This document shows positions 52,012 through 60,650 of a stretch of DNA of 64,000 bases, piece by piece. This DNA comes from an uncultured Prevotellaceae bacterium. Lineage in GTDB: Bacteria; Bacteroidota; Bacteroidia; Bacteroidales; Bacteroidaceae. The position numbers and the translations under genes were made by a program. The stretch's first letter is position 1. Every line of letters starts with the position of its first letter. The stretch is taken from assembly GCA_902775475.1 (NCBI GenBank), contig CACYME010000017.1, positions 58,659 to 122,658 on the forward strand, given 5' to 3'. The notes under the pieces are model-generated. The model worked only from the letters and a program-made list of their open reading frames with translations, was not told where the DNA came from and did not search any database.

Positions 52012-52019
52012 CAAAGGTA
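52012..52019 (-). promoter_or_regulatory. Probable -7 element of the PurF-like gene
   Basis: TACCTTTG on the minus strand, 30 bp upstream of the start. No convincing -33 TTTG is seen. Confidence 0.45.
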
Positions 52020-52166
52020 CAAAAAAAATGAAAAATAAGTAACAGTTTTTCAATTTTTCTTCGCTACAGCTGAAAAAAACTGATTTAGGTAGCCACGGCA
52101 TCGCCAGCCGCTTATCTGACGAGTTTAAGCAGATTTTCGTGTTCATTTTCGATTTCTCTGCTTTTC

Positions 52167-52199
52167 TTTAGCTTATTTCGATAATTATTCGTAACTTTG
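52167..52199 (+). promoter_or_regulatory. Promoter of the large secreted protein / GH35 genes
   Basis: TAACTTTG at 52192-52199, with TTTA at 52167-52170 as a weak -33 element. The gene begins 83 bp downstream. Confidence 0.55.
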
Positions 52200-52281
52200 C
52201 ATGGCCTTTTGAAAGGCTGTTGAATGACGGCGAGCAATTGTCCAGAATCCTTTGCACCGAAATTAGAAACCGACGAAACCG

Positions 52282-55137
52282 ATGAAACGTGCCCTATATG
52301 TCCTACTCCTGCTGGCCAGTTGCCTGTGCAGCATGGCGCAGTCGACGCTTGAAGACGTCAAGCACCGACTGCTGAACTCGCCTGTGCAGGAGAAGGTATA
52401 CCTGCACATCGACAACACCTGCTATTTCAAGGGCGACACCATCTGGTACAAGGCCTATGTGGTGCGTGCCGACAGCCTCACCTACACCGACATGAGTCGC
52501 ATCCTCTACGTGGAGCTGGTTTCGCCCGACGGCCTCCTGGTGGAGCGCCAGCAGATCATTGTCAGCGACCAGGGCTACAGCGACGGCAACTTCGCGCTGC
52601 AAGACTCCATCTACTCCGGCTACTACGAACTGCGTGCCTATACGCGCTGGATGCTGAACTTCCGCGTCTCGGAGCACAGCTATGGGCGAAAAGACCGCGA
52701 GCACTTCTACAACGACGAAATGGCCAAGGACTTCTTCCGCCAGTTCGGTACCATCTACAGCCGCGTCTTCCCCGTCTATGAGCGTCCCGAGGAGCCGGGC
52801 GACTATGCCCTGAAATACATCGTCAGCCGTCCGAAGACGCGTTTGGAGAAGGAGCAGAAGGAGCGGCTCGTGGTGAACTTCTATCCTGAAGGCGGCCATC
52901 TGGTGGCGGGCAAGCGCTGCAACGTGGCCTTCGAGGCGCTGAACGAGGAAGGCGAGCAGGTGGACATCGAGGGCAGGGTGGGGGAACTGCCCATCAGGAC
53001 CGAGCATCAGGGGCGCGGCTGCTTTGCCCTCGACGTGCCTGCGAGTGGACGCCTCACTGCCGACTTCAACTACCTTGGAAAGGACTACCACATCGACTTG
53101 CCGAAGAGCGAGCGCGCTGCCTGTGCCCTGACGCTCAGTAGCGACGGCGTCGAGGTGAAGGCCAGCATCGCCTTTGGTAGCTATGTGGCGAGAGGCCTGC
53201 ACTATGGCGCTGCCGTGGTTTGCCGCGGTGTGCTGCGGGCGTTCGAGGAGCTGAAGCCCGATGCCGAGGGCAAGGCAGTCATCACCTTCCGACAGGACGA
53301 GCTGCCCACGGGTGTCTGCGACCTGCTCATCGTCGACGAGACGGGCCAACTGCTGGCCGACCGTCTCTTCTTTGTCAACAACCACGACTACGGCCAGCCG
53401 GGCATCACCGTCACGGGCGGCGACACCTTTAAGCCCTACGAGCAGATCAGGCTCACCTTCCATACCAAGGCCGATGCAAGCCATATATCCATTGCCGTAC
53501 GCGATGGCGCTACCGATGAACCTACTTACGACACGGGCAACATGATGACCGACTTGCTGCTCTCCAGCGAGCTGCAGGGCTTCATCGCCTACCCCGACTA
53601 CTACTTCGAGGCCGACGATGCCGAGCACCGCCGGGCCCTCGACCTGCTCATGATGGTGCAGGGCTGGCGACGCTACGACTACGAGGAAATGACCAGCAAG
53701 GCCCTCCTGCGCTACAAGCCCGAGACGGCTATCACCGTGGAGGGAAGCGTCTATCCCACCGTTGACAGCAACGACTACGAACCCGACGAGGTGCGCTACT
53801 GGGCGAAGGGCATCTTCGGCTATAGCCCCAGCAAGCTCAAGGGACAGGAATCCGGCGATGGTGAAGACCAGAGCATCGGAGCGGTGTCGGAGACTTTGCG
53901 AAAGCAATACAATGAAGGGCAGCGCACACTCGACAGCAACGATGGACAATATAACCTGGAGACGCTGGGAGGGGAGGCACTCTATGTGACGAAAGCTGAC
54001 GGCGAGGCACCGGCAAGTGCCGACAATCCCCTCTTCGGCATCAACCACGGAGGGCTGCACTATGAGGTGACGGTGGAGAGCGAGCTGGTGTTCGAGGACG
54101 ACATCGCCACCATTAAAATGGAGACCACCAACGGCGGGCACTTCGCCTTTGCCGTGCCGCCCTACTACGGTCAGGCCATCCTCTTCATGAAAGCCTACAA
54201 GACCGACATCAGCGAGAAGAAGCAGAAGCGCCTGAACACCAAGGGCATCATCGACGAGGAGGAGTGGCCCGAGTTTTATGTGAAGCGCGACCTCTTCTAT
54301 CCCGTCTTTGCCAAGAAATACAGCTTCTACCAGTGCCATCAGCCCGACGATGAGGATGTTGCCGACGTCGATGATGCGCCACTGTCGCCCAGCGGTGAGC
54401 GTCTCTCGACCTTCGACCGCGAGCTGGCTGGCGTGACGGTGAAAAAGAAGCGTCGCCGCGGTCGCCGCGCCATCGACTACTCGAAGCCCGCCTGTGTCTA
54501 CGATGCCCAGTGGCTCTACAACCTGACCACAGACCGAGGGCTCTCCTTCGGACGCTACGATGCGCAGGAGTTTCCCGAGCAGCTGAGCATGGCCCTGCTG
54601 GGCAATTACAACAGCGAGCGACAGATGAACGTGAAGGGCCGCCTGAACGACCGTTTGCTGGTGCCCTACGTCTACTACTATAATTACAACCCGGGGTTTT
54701 CTGCCATGGAGCAGTTCCGCAGCGACAAATGGATCAACGATAACCTGAAGCTGGCGCGACAGGACGAGATTCGTGTCTATACCGACTTCGAGCTGCGCAA
54801 CGAGGACAAGCATGTGGAACAGCAGTCGAATGCCCCCGACGTGACGATCGACTTCGTGCTGATGGAGAATGACGCCAAACGCTACACCTACCGCGACCGT
54901 CGCCTCATCCTCGACGGCATGACCGAGCCAGCTCTTTTCTATCATCCCAACTACGAGGGGCGTGCCCTACCCGACCTGCCGAAGGACTATCGCCGCACGC
55001 TCTACTGGAATGCCAACGCCCCCCTCGATGATGAGGGGCAATTTACCGCCACTTTCTATAATAATAGTAAGGAGACGCGCATCAAGGTCTCTGCCGCGGG
55101 ACTCACAAAGGATGGACAACCAATAACAACAAAATAA
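52282..55137 (+). CDS. Large secreted protein with MG2-like N-terminal region
   Basis: 951 aa. Signal peptide ends CSMAQ. The first domain (VQEKVYLHIDNTCYFKGDTIWYKAYVV in parts, then LYVELVSPDGLLVERQQI and YYELRAYTRWML) resembles the MG2 macroglobulin domain of Bacteroidetes secreted proteins. The remainder, including VVNFYPEGGHLVAGKRCNVAF and a basic stretch KKKRRRGRR near residue 727, is unassigned; no thioester or protease motif is seen. It ends 4 bp before the GH35 gene, so it may be co-expressed with that beta-galactosidase. Function unknown. Confidence 0.75.
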   Translation: MKRALYVLLLLASCLCSMAQSTLEDVKHRLLNSPVQEKVYLHIDNTCYFKGDTIWYKAYVVRADSLTYTDMSRILYVELVSPDGLLVERQQIIVSDQGYSDGNFALQDSIYSGYYELRAYTRWMLNFRVSEHSYGRKDREHFYNDEMAKDFFRQFGTIYSRVFPVYERPEEPGDYALKYIVSRPKTRLEKEQKERLVVNFYPEGGHLVAGKRCNVAFEALNEEGEQVDIEGRVGELPIRTEHQGRGCFALDVPASGRLTADFNYLGKDYHIDLPKSERAACALTLSSDGVEVKASIAFGSYVARGLHYGAAVVCRGVLRAFEELKPDAEGKAVITFRQDELPTGVCDLLIVDETGQLLADRLFFVNNHDYGQPGITVTGGDTFKPYEQIRLTFHTKADASHISIAVRDGATDEPTYDTGNMMTDLLLSSELQGFIAYPDYYFEADDAEHRRALDLLMMVQGWRRYDYEEMTSKALLRYKPETAITVEGSVYPTVDSNDYEPDEVRYWAKGIFGYSPSKLKGQESGDGEDQSIGAVSETLRKQYNEGQRTLDSNDGQYNLETLGGEALYVTKADGEAPASADNPLFGINHGGLHYEVTVESELVFEDDIATIKMETTNGGHFAFAVPPYYGQAILFMKAYKTDISEKKQKRLNTKGIIDEEEWPEFYVKRDLFYPVFAKKYSFYQCHQPDDEDVADVDDAPLSPSGERLSTFDRELAGVTVKKKRRRGRRAIDYSKPACVYDAQWLYNLTTDRGLSFGRYDAQEFPEQLSMALLGNYNSERQMNVKGRLNDRLLVPYVYYYNYNPGFSAMEQFRSDKWINDNLKLARQDEIRVYTDFELRNEDKHVEQQSNAPDVTIDFVLMENDAKRYTYRDRRLILDGMTEPALFYHPNYEGRALPDLPKDYRRTLYWNANAPLDDEGQFTATFYNNSKETRIKVSAAGLTKDGQPITTK

Positions 55138-55141
55138 CAAA

Positions 55142-57559
55142 ATGATGAAAGCTACAAAACTAATCAAACGTCTGGCCCTCGCGGCCATGCTCATGGCGGC
55201 ACCCGCAATGGCCACCGCCGCTCCCGACGGCAAGCCCGGCACCTTCACCGTTGGCGACAAGACGTTCCTGTTGAATGGCCAGCCCTTCATCGTGAAGGCG
55301 GCCGAAGTGCATTACCCCCGCATCCCGCGACCCTATTGGGAGCACCGTATCAAGATGTGCAAGGCACTGGGCATGAACACGTTGTGCCTCTATGTGTTCT
55401 GGAACATCCATGAGCAGCGCGAGGGCGAGTTCGACTTCACGGACAACAACGATGTGGCTGAGTTCTGCCGACTGGCGCAGAAGAACGGCATGTACGTCAT
55501 CGTGCGCCCCGGCCCCTACGTCTGTGCCGAGTGGGAAATGGGCGGCCTGCCCTGGTGGCTGCTAAAGAAAAAGGATATACGCCTGCGCGAGCGTGATCCT
55601 TATTTTATGGAGCGCGTGAAGATATTCGAGGAGAAGGTGGGCGAGCAACTTAAGCCCCTCACCATCCAGAACGGCGGACCCATCATCATGATTCAGGTGG
55701 AGAACGAGTATGGAAGCTATGGCGAGGACAAGCCCTACGTCAGTGAAATACGCGACTGCCTGCGCGGCATCTATGGCAAGGAGCTGTCGCTTTTCCAGTG
55801 CGACTGGTCCAGCAACTTCGAGAAGAACGGCCTCGACGACCTGACGTGGACGATGAACTTCGGCACGGGTGCCAACATCGACCAGCAGTTCCGCCGACTC
55901 GGCGAGCTGCGCCCCAACGCCCCGAAGATGTGCTCCGAGTTCTGGAGCGGCTGGTTCGACAAGTGGGGTGCCCGCCACGAAACGCGTCCGGCCAAGGATA
56001 TGGTCGACGGGATGGATGAAATGCTCTCAAAGGGTATCAGTTTCTCGCTCTACATGACCCACGGTGGAACTTCCTTCGGCCACTGGGCCGGTGCCAACAG
56101 CCCCGGCTTCGCCCCCGATGTCACCAGCTACGACTACGATGCACCCATCAACGAGTACGGCCAGGCCACCCCGAAGTTCTGGGAACTGCGCAAGATGATG
56201 GAGAAATATAACGATGGCAAGAAGATGCCATCCGTTCCCAAGGCCCCCATGCCCATCATCACCGTGCCGAAGTTCGAGCTGAAGGAATTTGCGACGCTGA
56301 TGACTGCGATTCCGAATGGCGGCAAGTCTGAGCAGGGCGGCTTGAAGACCTTTGAAGAGATGGATATGGGCTGGGGCACAATGATTTACTCCACCCGACT
56401 GCCAGCAATTACCTCATCAAGCGTTTTGACGGGCGAGTTCCACGACTTTGCGCAGGTATTTATCGACGGGAAATACATCGGTAAAATTGACCGTGTGAAG
56501 AATGAGAAGTCGCTTACCATACCTGCCGTCAAGAAGGGGGCCGACTTGACGATTATTGTCGAGGGCATGGGCCGCATCAACTTCGGCCGCGCCATCAAGG
56601 ATTTCAAGGGTATTGTCGGCAATGTCACGCTGAGCACAGAAACTGACGACGCTGACATCGTCCTGACACCGAAGAACTGGACAAATGTTGCCATCCCCGA
56701 TGATTACGAGACAGCCAAAAAGGCACTTGAAATGGTAAAGGGTTTCAACAGCAGAGAAGGCGAAATGGAGGCTGGTATAGCCGTCACACGGAACTATGAA
56801 GAATCTGCGAAACTCACAGAGCTATTCAAGTCTGGCTACCATCGCGGCTATTTCAACTTGAAGAAGGTGGGCGACACGTTCCTGAACTTCGAGACGTGGG
56901 GCAAGGGCCAGGTATGGGTAAACGGCCATGCCATGGGCCGCATCTGGTCGATTGGCCCGCAGCAGACGCTCTACGTCCCCGGCTGCTGGCTGAAGAAGGG
57001 CAAGAACGAGGTCATCGTCCTCGACGTGGTAGGCCCGAAGGAAGCTGTTGTCTGGGGCCAGGCCGAGCCCGAGCTGAACAAGCTACAGCTGGAACAAAGC
57101 AACAAGCACAACAACATCGGCGACAAGCCCGACCTGAACAGTGCTACGCCTGTCGCCACTGGCACGTTCAAGGCTGGCAATGGCTGGCAGACCATCAAGT
57201 TCGACGGTCAGAAGAAGGGCCGCTACCTTGCCATCGAGTGCCTCTCGACACAGAAGGACGGCGACCGCGTGGCCATCGCCGAGCTCTACCTGCAAGGCCA
57301 GGACGGCAAGCGTCTGAGCCGCGAACCGTGGAAGACGAAGTATGCCAACTCTGAGGAGGAGAACGGCAACCACCTTGGCGACAAGGTCTTCGACCTGCAG
57401 GAGTCTACCTACTGGCAGACGGAACGCTCGGCACAGGCTCCCCACCTGCTGGTCATCGACCTTGGTGCGGTGCAGACCGTCAGTGCCCTGGAGTACCTGC
57501 CTCGTGCAGAGCAAGGTGCCCCCGGCTCGGTGAAGAACTACAAGGTGTACCTATACTAA
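55142..57559 (+). CDS. Beta-galactosidase, GH35, with C-terminal F5/8-type module
   Basis: 805 aa. Signal peptide to about residue 26. The GH35 catalytic domain follows: FIVKAAEVHYPRIPRPYW, IVRPGPYVCAEWEMGGLP, the acid/base Glu189 in QVENEYGSYG and the nucleophile Glu266 in CSEFWSGWFDKWG. Jelly-roll domains come next (GQVWVNGHAMGRIWSIGPQQ). The last about 140 residues look like a galactose-binding-like F5/8 type C domain (FDLQESTYWQTE). Retaining removal of terminal beta-galactose from host glycans, outside the cytoplasm. DNA at about 56300-56830 uses visibly fewer G/C third positions than the rest of the gene. Confidence 0.93.
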   Translation: MMKATKLIKRLALAAMLMAAPAMATAAPDGKPGTFTVGDKTFLLNGQPFIVKAAEVHYPRIPRPYWEHRIKMCKALGMNTLCLYVFWNIHEQREGEFDFTDNNDVAEFCRLAQKNGMYVIVRPGPYVCAEWEMGGLPWWLLKKKDIRLRERDPYFMERVKIFEEKVGEQLKPLTIQNGGPIIMIQVENEYGSYGEDKPYVSEIRDCLRGIYGKELSLFQCDWSSNFEKNGLDDLTWTMNFGTGANIDQQFRRLGELRPNAPKMCSEFWSGWFDKWGARHETRPAKDMVDGMDEMLSKGISFSLYMTHGGTSFGHWAGANSPGFAPDVTSYDYDAPINEYGQATPKFWELRKMMEKYNDGKKMPSVPKAPMPIITVPKFELKEFATLMTAIPNGGKSEQGGLKTFEEMDMGWGTMIYSTRLPAITSSSVLTGEFHDFAQVFIDGKYIGKIDRVKNEKSLTIPAVKKGADLTIIVEGMGRINFGRAIKDFKGIVGNVTLSTETDDADIVLTPKNWTNVAIPDDYETAKKALEMVKGFNSREGEMEAGIAVTRNYEESAKLTELFKSGYHRGYFNLKKVGDTFLNFETWGKGQVWVNGHAMGRIWSIGPQQTLYVPGCWLKKGKNEVIVLDVVGPKEAVVWGQAEPELNKLQLEQSNKHNNIGDKPDLNSATPVATGTFKAGNGWQTIKFDGQKKGRYLAIECLSTQKDGDRVAIAELYLQGQDGKRLSREPWKTKYANSEEENGNHLGDKVFDLQESTYWQTERSAQAPHLLVIDLGAVQTVSALEYLPRAEQGAPGSVKNYKVYLY

Positions 57560-57676
57560 GCCCACCCCAACCCCTCCCCAAGGGAGGGGCTTAGATAGAA
57601 TTTTAATGAAAAAAACAAACGCACAGGTAACTGAATCCCCCTCCCTTGGAGAGGGGTTAGGGGTGGGTTACTCTCC
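57559..57676. repeat. GC-rich inverted repeat pair before the HAD gene
   Basis: Arm 1 (57559-57595) starts at the end of the GH35 stop codon; arm 2 (57633-57670) is its near reverse complement (shared CCAAGGGAGGGG and ACCCCT blocks). Same family as 7845-8024. An in-frame ATG (57606) lies between the arms, which would make arm 2 encode SPSLGEGLGVGY. Confidence 0.8.
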
Positions 57677-57692
57677 TGCAAAGGGGATAGGG

Positions 57693-58376
57693 ATGGGCTG
57701 CTATGTCTTCGACCTTGACGGCACGCTGCTGGACACGCTTGGTGATCTGGCTGCGGCCGTCAACTTTGCGCTGCGAACACACGGCATGCCCCAGCATTCA
57801 GTTGACGATGTTCGTCGCTTTGTGGGCAATGGCGTGCGCCTGCTCATGATTCGCGCCATTCCCGGAGGCGAGGAGAACCCTCAGTTTGAGGAGACCTTCG
57901 CCACCTTTCGCCAATACTATCTGGAACATTCGCTCGACACGACGCGCCCTTACGACGGCATCCCCGAGGTGCTGGCCGAGCTGAAGCGCCGTGGCAAGCG
58001 CCTGGCCGTGGTGAGCAATAAGTTCCAGACGGCCACCGAGGAGCTCTGCCGCCATTTCTTCCCCGACACCATCGAGGTGGCCATCGGCGAGAACGAGGCC
58101 GCCGGCATCCGTAAGAAGCCCGCCCCCGACACCGTCTTTGAGGCGTTGAGAAGACTGGGTGGCTTTGCCCCCCTCAATTCCCCGGCCTCCCCCCAGTTGG
58201 GGGGATTGAGGGGGGCCGTCTATGTGGGCGACAGCGATGTAGACATAGAGACCGCCCGCAACAGCGGCCTGCCCTGCATCAGCGTGCTCTGGGGCTTCCG
58301 CGACCGTGACTTCCTGCTCCAGCATGGCGCCACCACCTTTGTCGCCTCGCCAGCAGAACTGCTCAGGTTCCGTTGA
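57693..58376 (+). CDS. HAD-family phosphatase, phosphoglycolate phosphatase-like
   Basis: 227 aa from the ATG at 57693 (256 aa if from 57606). The start MGCYVFDLDGTLLDTLGD puts the nucleophile motif DLDGT at the usual place, and AAAGGGGAT precedes it, so I prefer it over the repeat-encoded extension. Later motifs: VVSNKF (motif II), IRKKPAPD (motif III lysine) and VYVGDSDVDIETARNSG (motif IV). Likely dephosphorylates phosphoglycolate or another small phosphate ester in the cytoplasm. Between motifs III and IV an insert (FAPLNSPASPQLGGLRGA) is encoded by a palindromic repeat. Confidence 0.88.
   Translation: MGCYVFDLDGTLLDTLGDLAAAVNFALRTHGMPQHSVDDVRRFVGNGVRLLMIRAIPGGEENPQFEETFATFRQYYLEHSLDTTRPYDGIPEVLAELKRRGKRLAVVSNKFQTATEELCRHFFPDTIEVAIGENEAAGIRKKPAPDTVFEALRRLGGFAPLNSPASPQLGGLRGAVYVGDSDVDIETARNSGLPCISVLWGFRDRDFLLQHGATTFVASPAELLRFR
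58166..58218. repeat. CCCCAGTTGGGG palindromic repeat, copy 1, in the HAD gene
   Basis: Outer arms CCCCCCTCAATTCCCC and GGGGATTGAGGGGGG pair with one bulged T; inner CCCCCCAGTTGGGGGG forms a second hairpin. It is in frame and encodes NSPASPQLGGLRGA, between two conserved HAD motifs. Confidence 0.85.
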
Positions 58377-58477
58377 AAATCCGCCTGAGAAAATGAGAAA
58401 TGAGAAATGAATAGACCTGCAACAAGGCATTTCCCAAACATACGAAGCAAATCCTTTCATCAATAGACCAACAGACA

Positions 58478-60622
58478 ATGAAAAAGACAATACTGGCCTC
58501 CCTGCTGCTGCTCGCTGGCACCACCGCCCTGGCACAGGGCACCCAGGCCGACTACAACCGTGCCGACGCCCTGCGGGGCAAGTATTCGTGGAAGATGGCT
58601 GGCGGCGACGTCAGCGTTCACCGCATGCGCGGCGAGCACAAGTTCTGGTACTCCGTCTTCGATGGCGAGAAGACCGTCTATAAAGAAGTAGACGCCGACA
58701 AGAACACCGTGACCGTGCTGCCCGAGAACCCCGAGAAGCCGCGCCAGCGCCGCTGGCAGGGTGGACCGCAGCGCCACTGGATGGAGGTGCCCGACGAGAA
58801 GGACGGCTGGCAGCGCTCACCCGCCGACAGCACCCTCTTCATCTTCCACCGCGACAACAACCTCTGGGTGCGACAGGGCGATGCCGACCGTCAGCTGACC
58901 ACCAACGGCGACTCCACCTACTACTATTCCGCCTGGGGCAGATTCTCGCCCGATGGCCGCTACTATGCCACCGTCCGCATCAAGCCCGCCCCGAAGCGCT
59001 ATGTCTACTACGTGGAGTCGATGCCCGTCAACGGCAAGCGGCAGGGCGAGCTGGGGGCCGTGGAGCCCGTGCTCCACAAGCAGGAGTATGCCAAGCCCGG
59101 CGACTCGCTCAACTACCGCGTGCCCGTCGTCGTCGAGGTGGCCACGGGCCATGTCGTGGAGCCTTCCACCGACCTCTTCCGCCAGCAGTACAACGTCTCG
59201 GCCCCGCAGTGGGACGACAACAGCCAGACCCTCACCTTCACCTTCAACGAACGCGGTCACAAGACCTACCGCCTGCTGGAGCTGAATGCCCTGACCGGCC
59301 AGGTGCGAACCCTCATCGAGGAAACCAACGACAAGTATGTGAACTACAACCGCCTCTACCGCCACGACTTTGCCGACGGGCGCCGCATCCTGTGGACCAG
59401 CGAGCGCGACGGGCGCAATCACATCTATCTCTACGACCGCCAGAAGGCACAGCTCATCCGTCAGGTGACCCGTGGCGAGTTCTACGTGCGCGACATCCAG
59501 CGCATCGACGAGAAGACCGGCGTCATCTACTTCTCGGCCAATGGCAAGAGCGGACTCCGCACCAGCGACAAAGCTCACTCCTCAACCCCCAAATCTCAAC
59601 CCCAAGAGGAAGACCCCTATCTCATTCATTATTATAGAATAGGTCTCGACGGCAAGCATCTCACCTGCCTCACACCCGAGGAGGGCAACCACGACGTCAC
59701 CTACACCGACGACATGCAGTTCCTCATCGACACCTACAGCACCGTCACCACGCCGCCCGTCACCGTGCTGCGCTCCAGCAAGGACGGCAAGGTGCTGCGC
59801 ACGCTGGAGACGGCCGACATCTCGCGCCTCGAGGCCGAGGGCTGGACGGCCCCGGAGGTGTTCGTGGCCCCAGGCCGCGACGGCGTCACCGACATGTGGG
59901 GCATCATCCTGCGCCCCTCGAACTTCGACCCGCAGAAGAAGTACCCCGTCATCGAGTACATCTACAGCGGCCCCGGCGACCAGTACGTGCCCAAGTCGTT
60001 CCGCGCCTGGCACTGGGGCATGGCCGAGCTGGCCGAGCTGGGCTTCATCGTGGTGCAGCTCGACGCCATGACCACCTCGTTCCGCACCCGCCAGTTCGAG
60101 GAGGTGTGCTACAAGAACCTGAAGGATGCCGGACTGCCCGACCGCATCGCCTGGATCAAGGCTGCCGCCGCTAAGTATCCCTATATCGACATCGACCGCG
60201 TGGGCATCTACGGCTGCTCCGCCGGTGGGCAGAACGCCATGGCCGCCGTCCTCTGGCATGGCGACTTCTACAAGGCCGCCTATGCCGCCTGTGGCTGCCA
60301 CGACAACCGCATGGACAAAATCTGGTGGAACGAGCAGTGGATGGGCTACCCCATCGACAGCAGCTACGTGGACTGCTCGAACGTGGAGAACGCCTGGCGA
60401 CTGGAGCGCCCGCTGATGCTCTGCGTGGGCGAGCTCGACGACAACGTAGACCCCGCCTCGACCATGCAGGTGGTGGCAGCGCTGCAGCGTGCCGGCAAGG
60501 ACTTTGACCTCGTGGTCATCCCCGGTGCCCACCACACCATGGGCGAGACCTTCGGCGAGCACAAGCGCAACGATTTCTTCGTGCGCCACCTCCTCGGCGT
60601 CAATCCGCCTAAGTGGAACTAA
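58478..60622 (+). CDS. DPP-IV-type S9 prolyl oligopeptidase family peptidase
   Basis: 714 aa. Signal peptide ends TTALAQ, so it is exported. N-terminal beta-propeller (about residues 50-440), then an alpha/beta-hydrolase domain with the serine nucleophile Ser581 in GIYGCSAGGQNAM, Asp654 in GELDDNVDP and His685/His686 in PGAHHTMG. Removes dipeptides from peptide N-termini, usually with Pro or Ala at position two. A linker around residues 365-380 (KAHSSTPKSQPQEE) looks like a repeat-derived insert between SANGKSG and DPYLIHYYRIG. It lies 28 bp before the GH2 gene. Confidence 0.92.
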   Translation: MKKTILASLLLLAGTTALAQGTQADYNRADALRGKYSWKMAGGDVSVHRMRGEHKFWYSVFDGEKTVYKEVDADKNTVTVLPENPEKPRQRRWQGGPQRHWMEVPDEKDGWQRSPADSTLFIFHRDNNLWVRQGDADRQLTTNGDSTYYYSAWGRFSPDGRYYATVRIKPAPKRYVYYVESMPVNGKRQGELGAVEPVLHKQEYAKPGDSLNYRVPVVVEVATGHVVEPSTDLFRQQYNVSAPQWDDNSQTLTFTFNERGHKTYRLLELNALTGQVRTLIEETNDKYVNYNRLYRHDFADGRRILWTSERDGRNHIYLYDRQKAQLIRQVTRGEFYVRDIQRIDEKTGVIYFSANGKSGLRTSDKAHSSTPKSQPQEEDPYLIHYYRIGLDGKHLTCLTPEEGNHDVTYTDDMQFLIDTYSTVTTPPVTVLRSSKDGKVLRTLETADISRLEAEGWTAPEVFVAPGRDGVTDMWGIILRPSNFDPQKKYPVIEYIYSGPGDQYVPKSFRAWHWGMAELAELGFIVVQLDAMTTSFRTRQFEEVCYKNLKDAGLPDRIAWIKAAAAKYPYIDIDRVGIYGCSAGGQNAMAAVLWHGDFYKAAYAACGCHDNRMDKIWWNEQWMGYPIDSSYVDCSNVENAWRLERPLMLCVGELDDNVDPASTMQVVAALQRAGKDFDLVVIPGAHHTMGETFGEHKRNDFFVRHLLGVNPPKWN

Positions 60623-60650
60623 TATTAACAAGACTAAAGACATAAAAACT

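Noticed and set aside
57606-57692. Longer start for the HAD phosphatase
   Set aside because: The extra 29 residues are mostly encoded by the repeat arm, and the ATG at 57693 places the DLDGT motif at the family's usual distance. Not excluded, only less likely.
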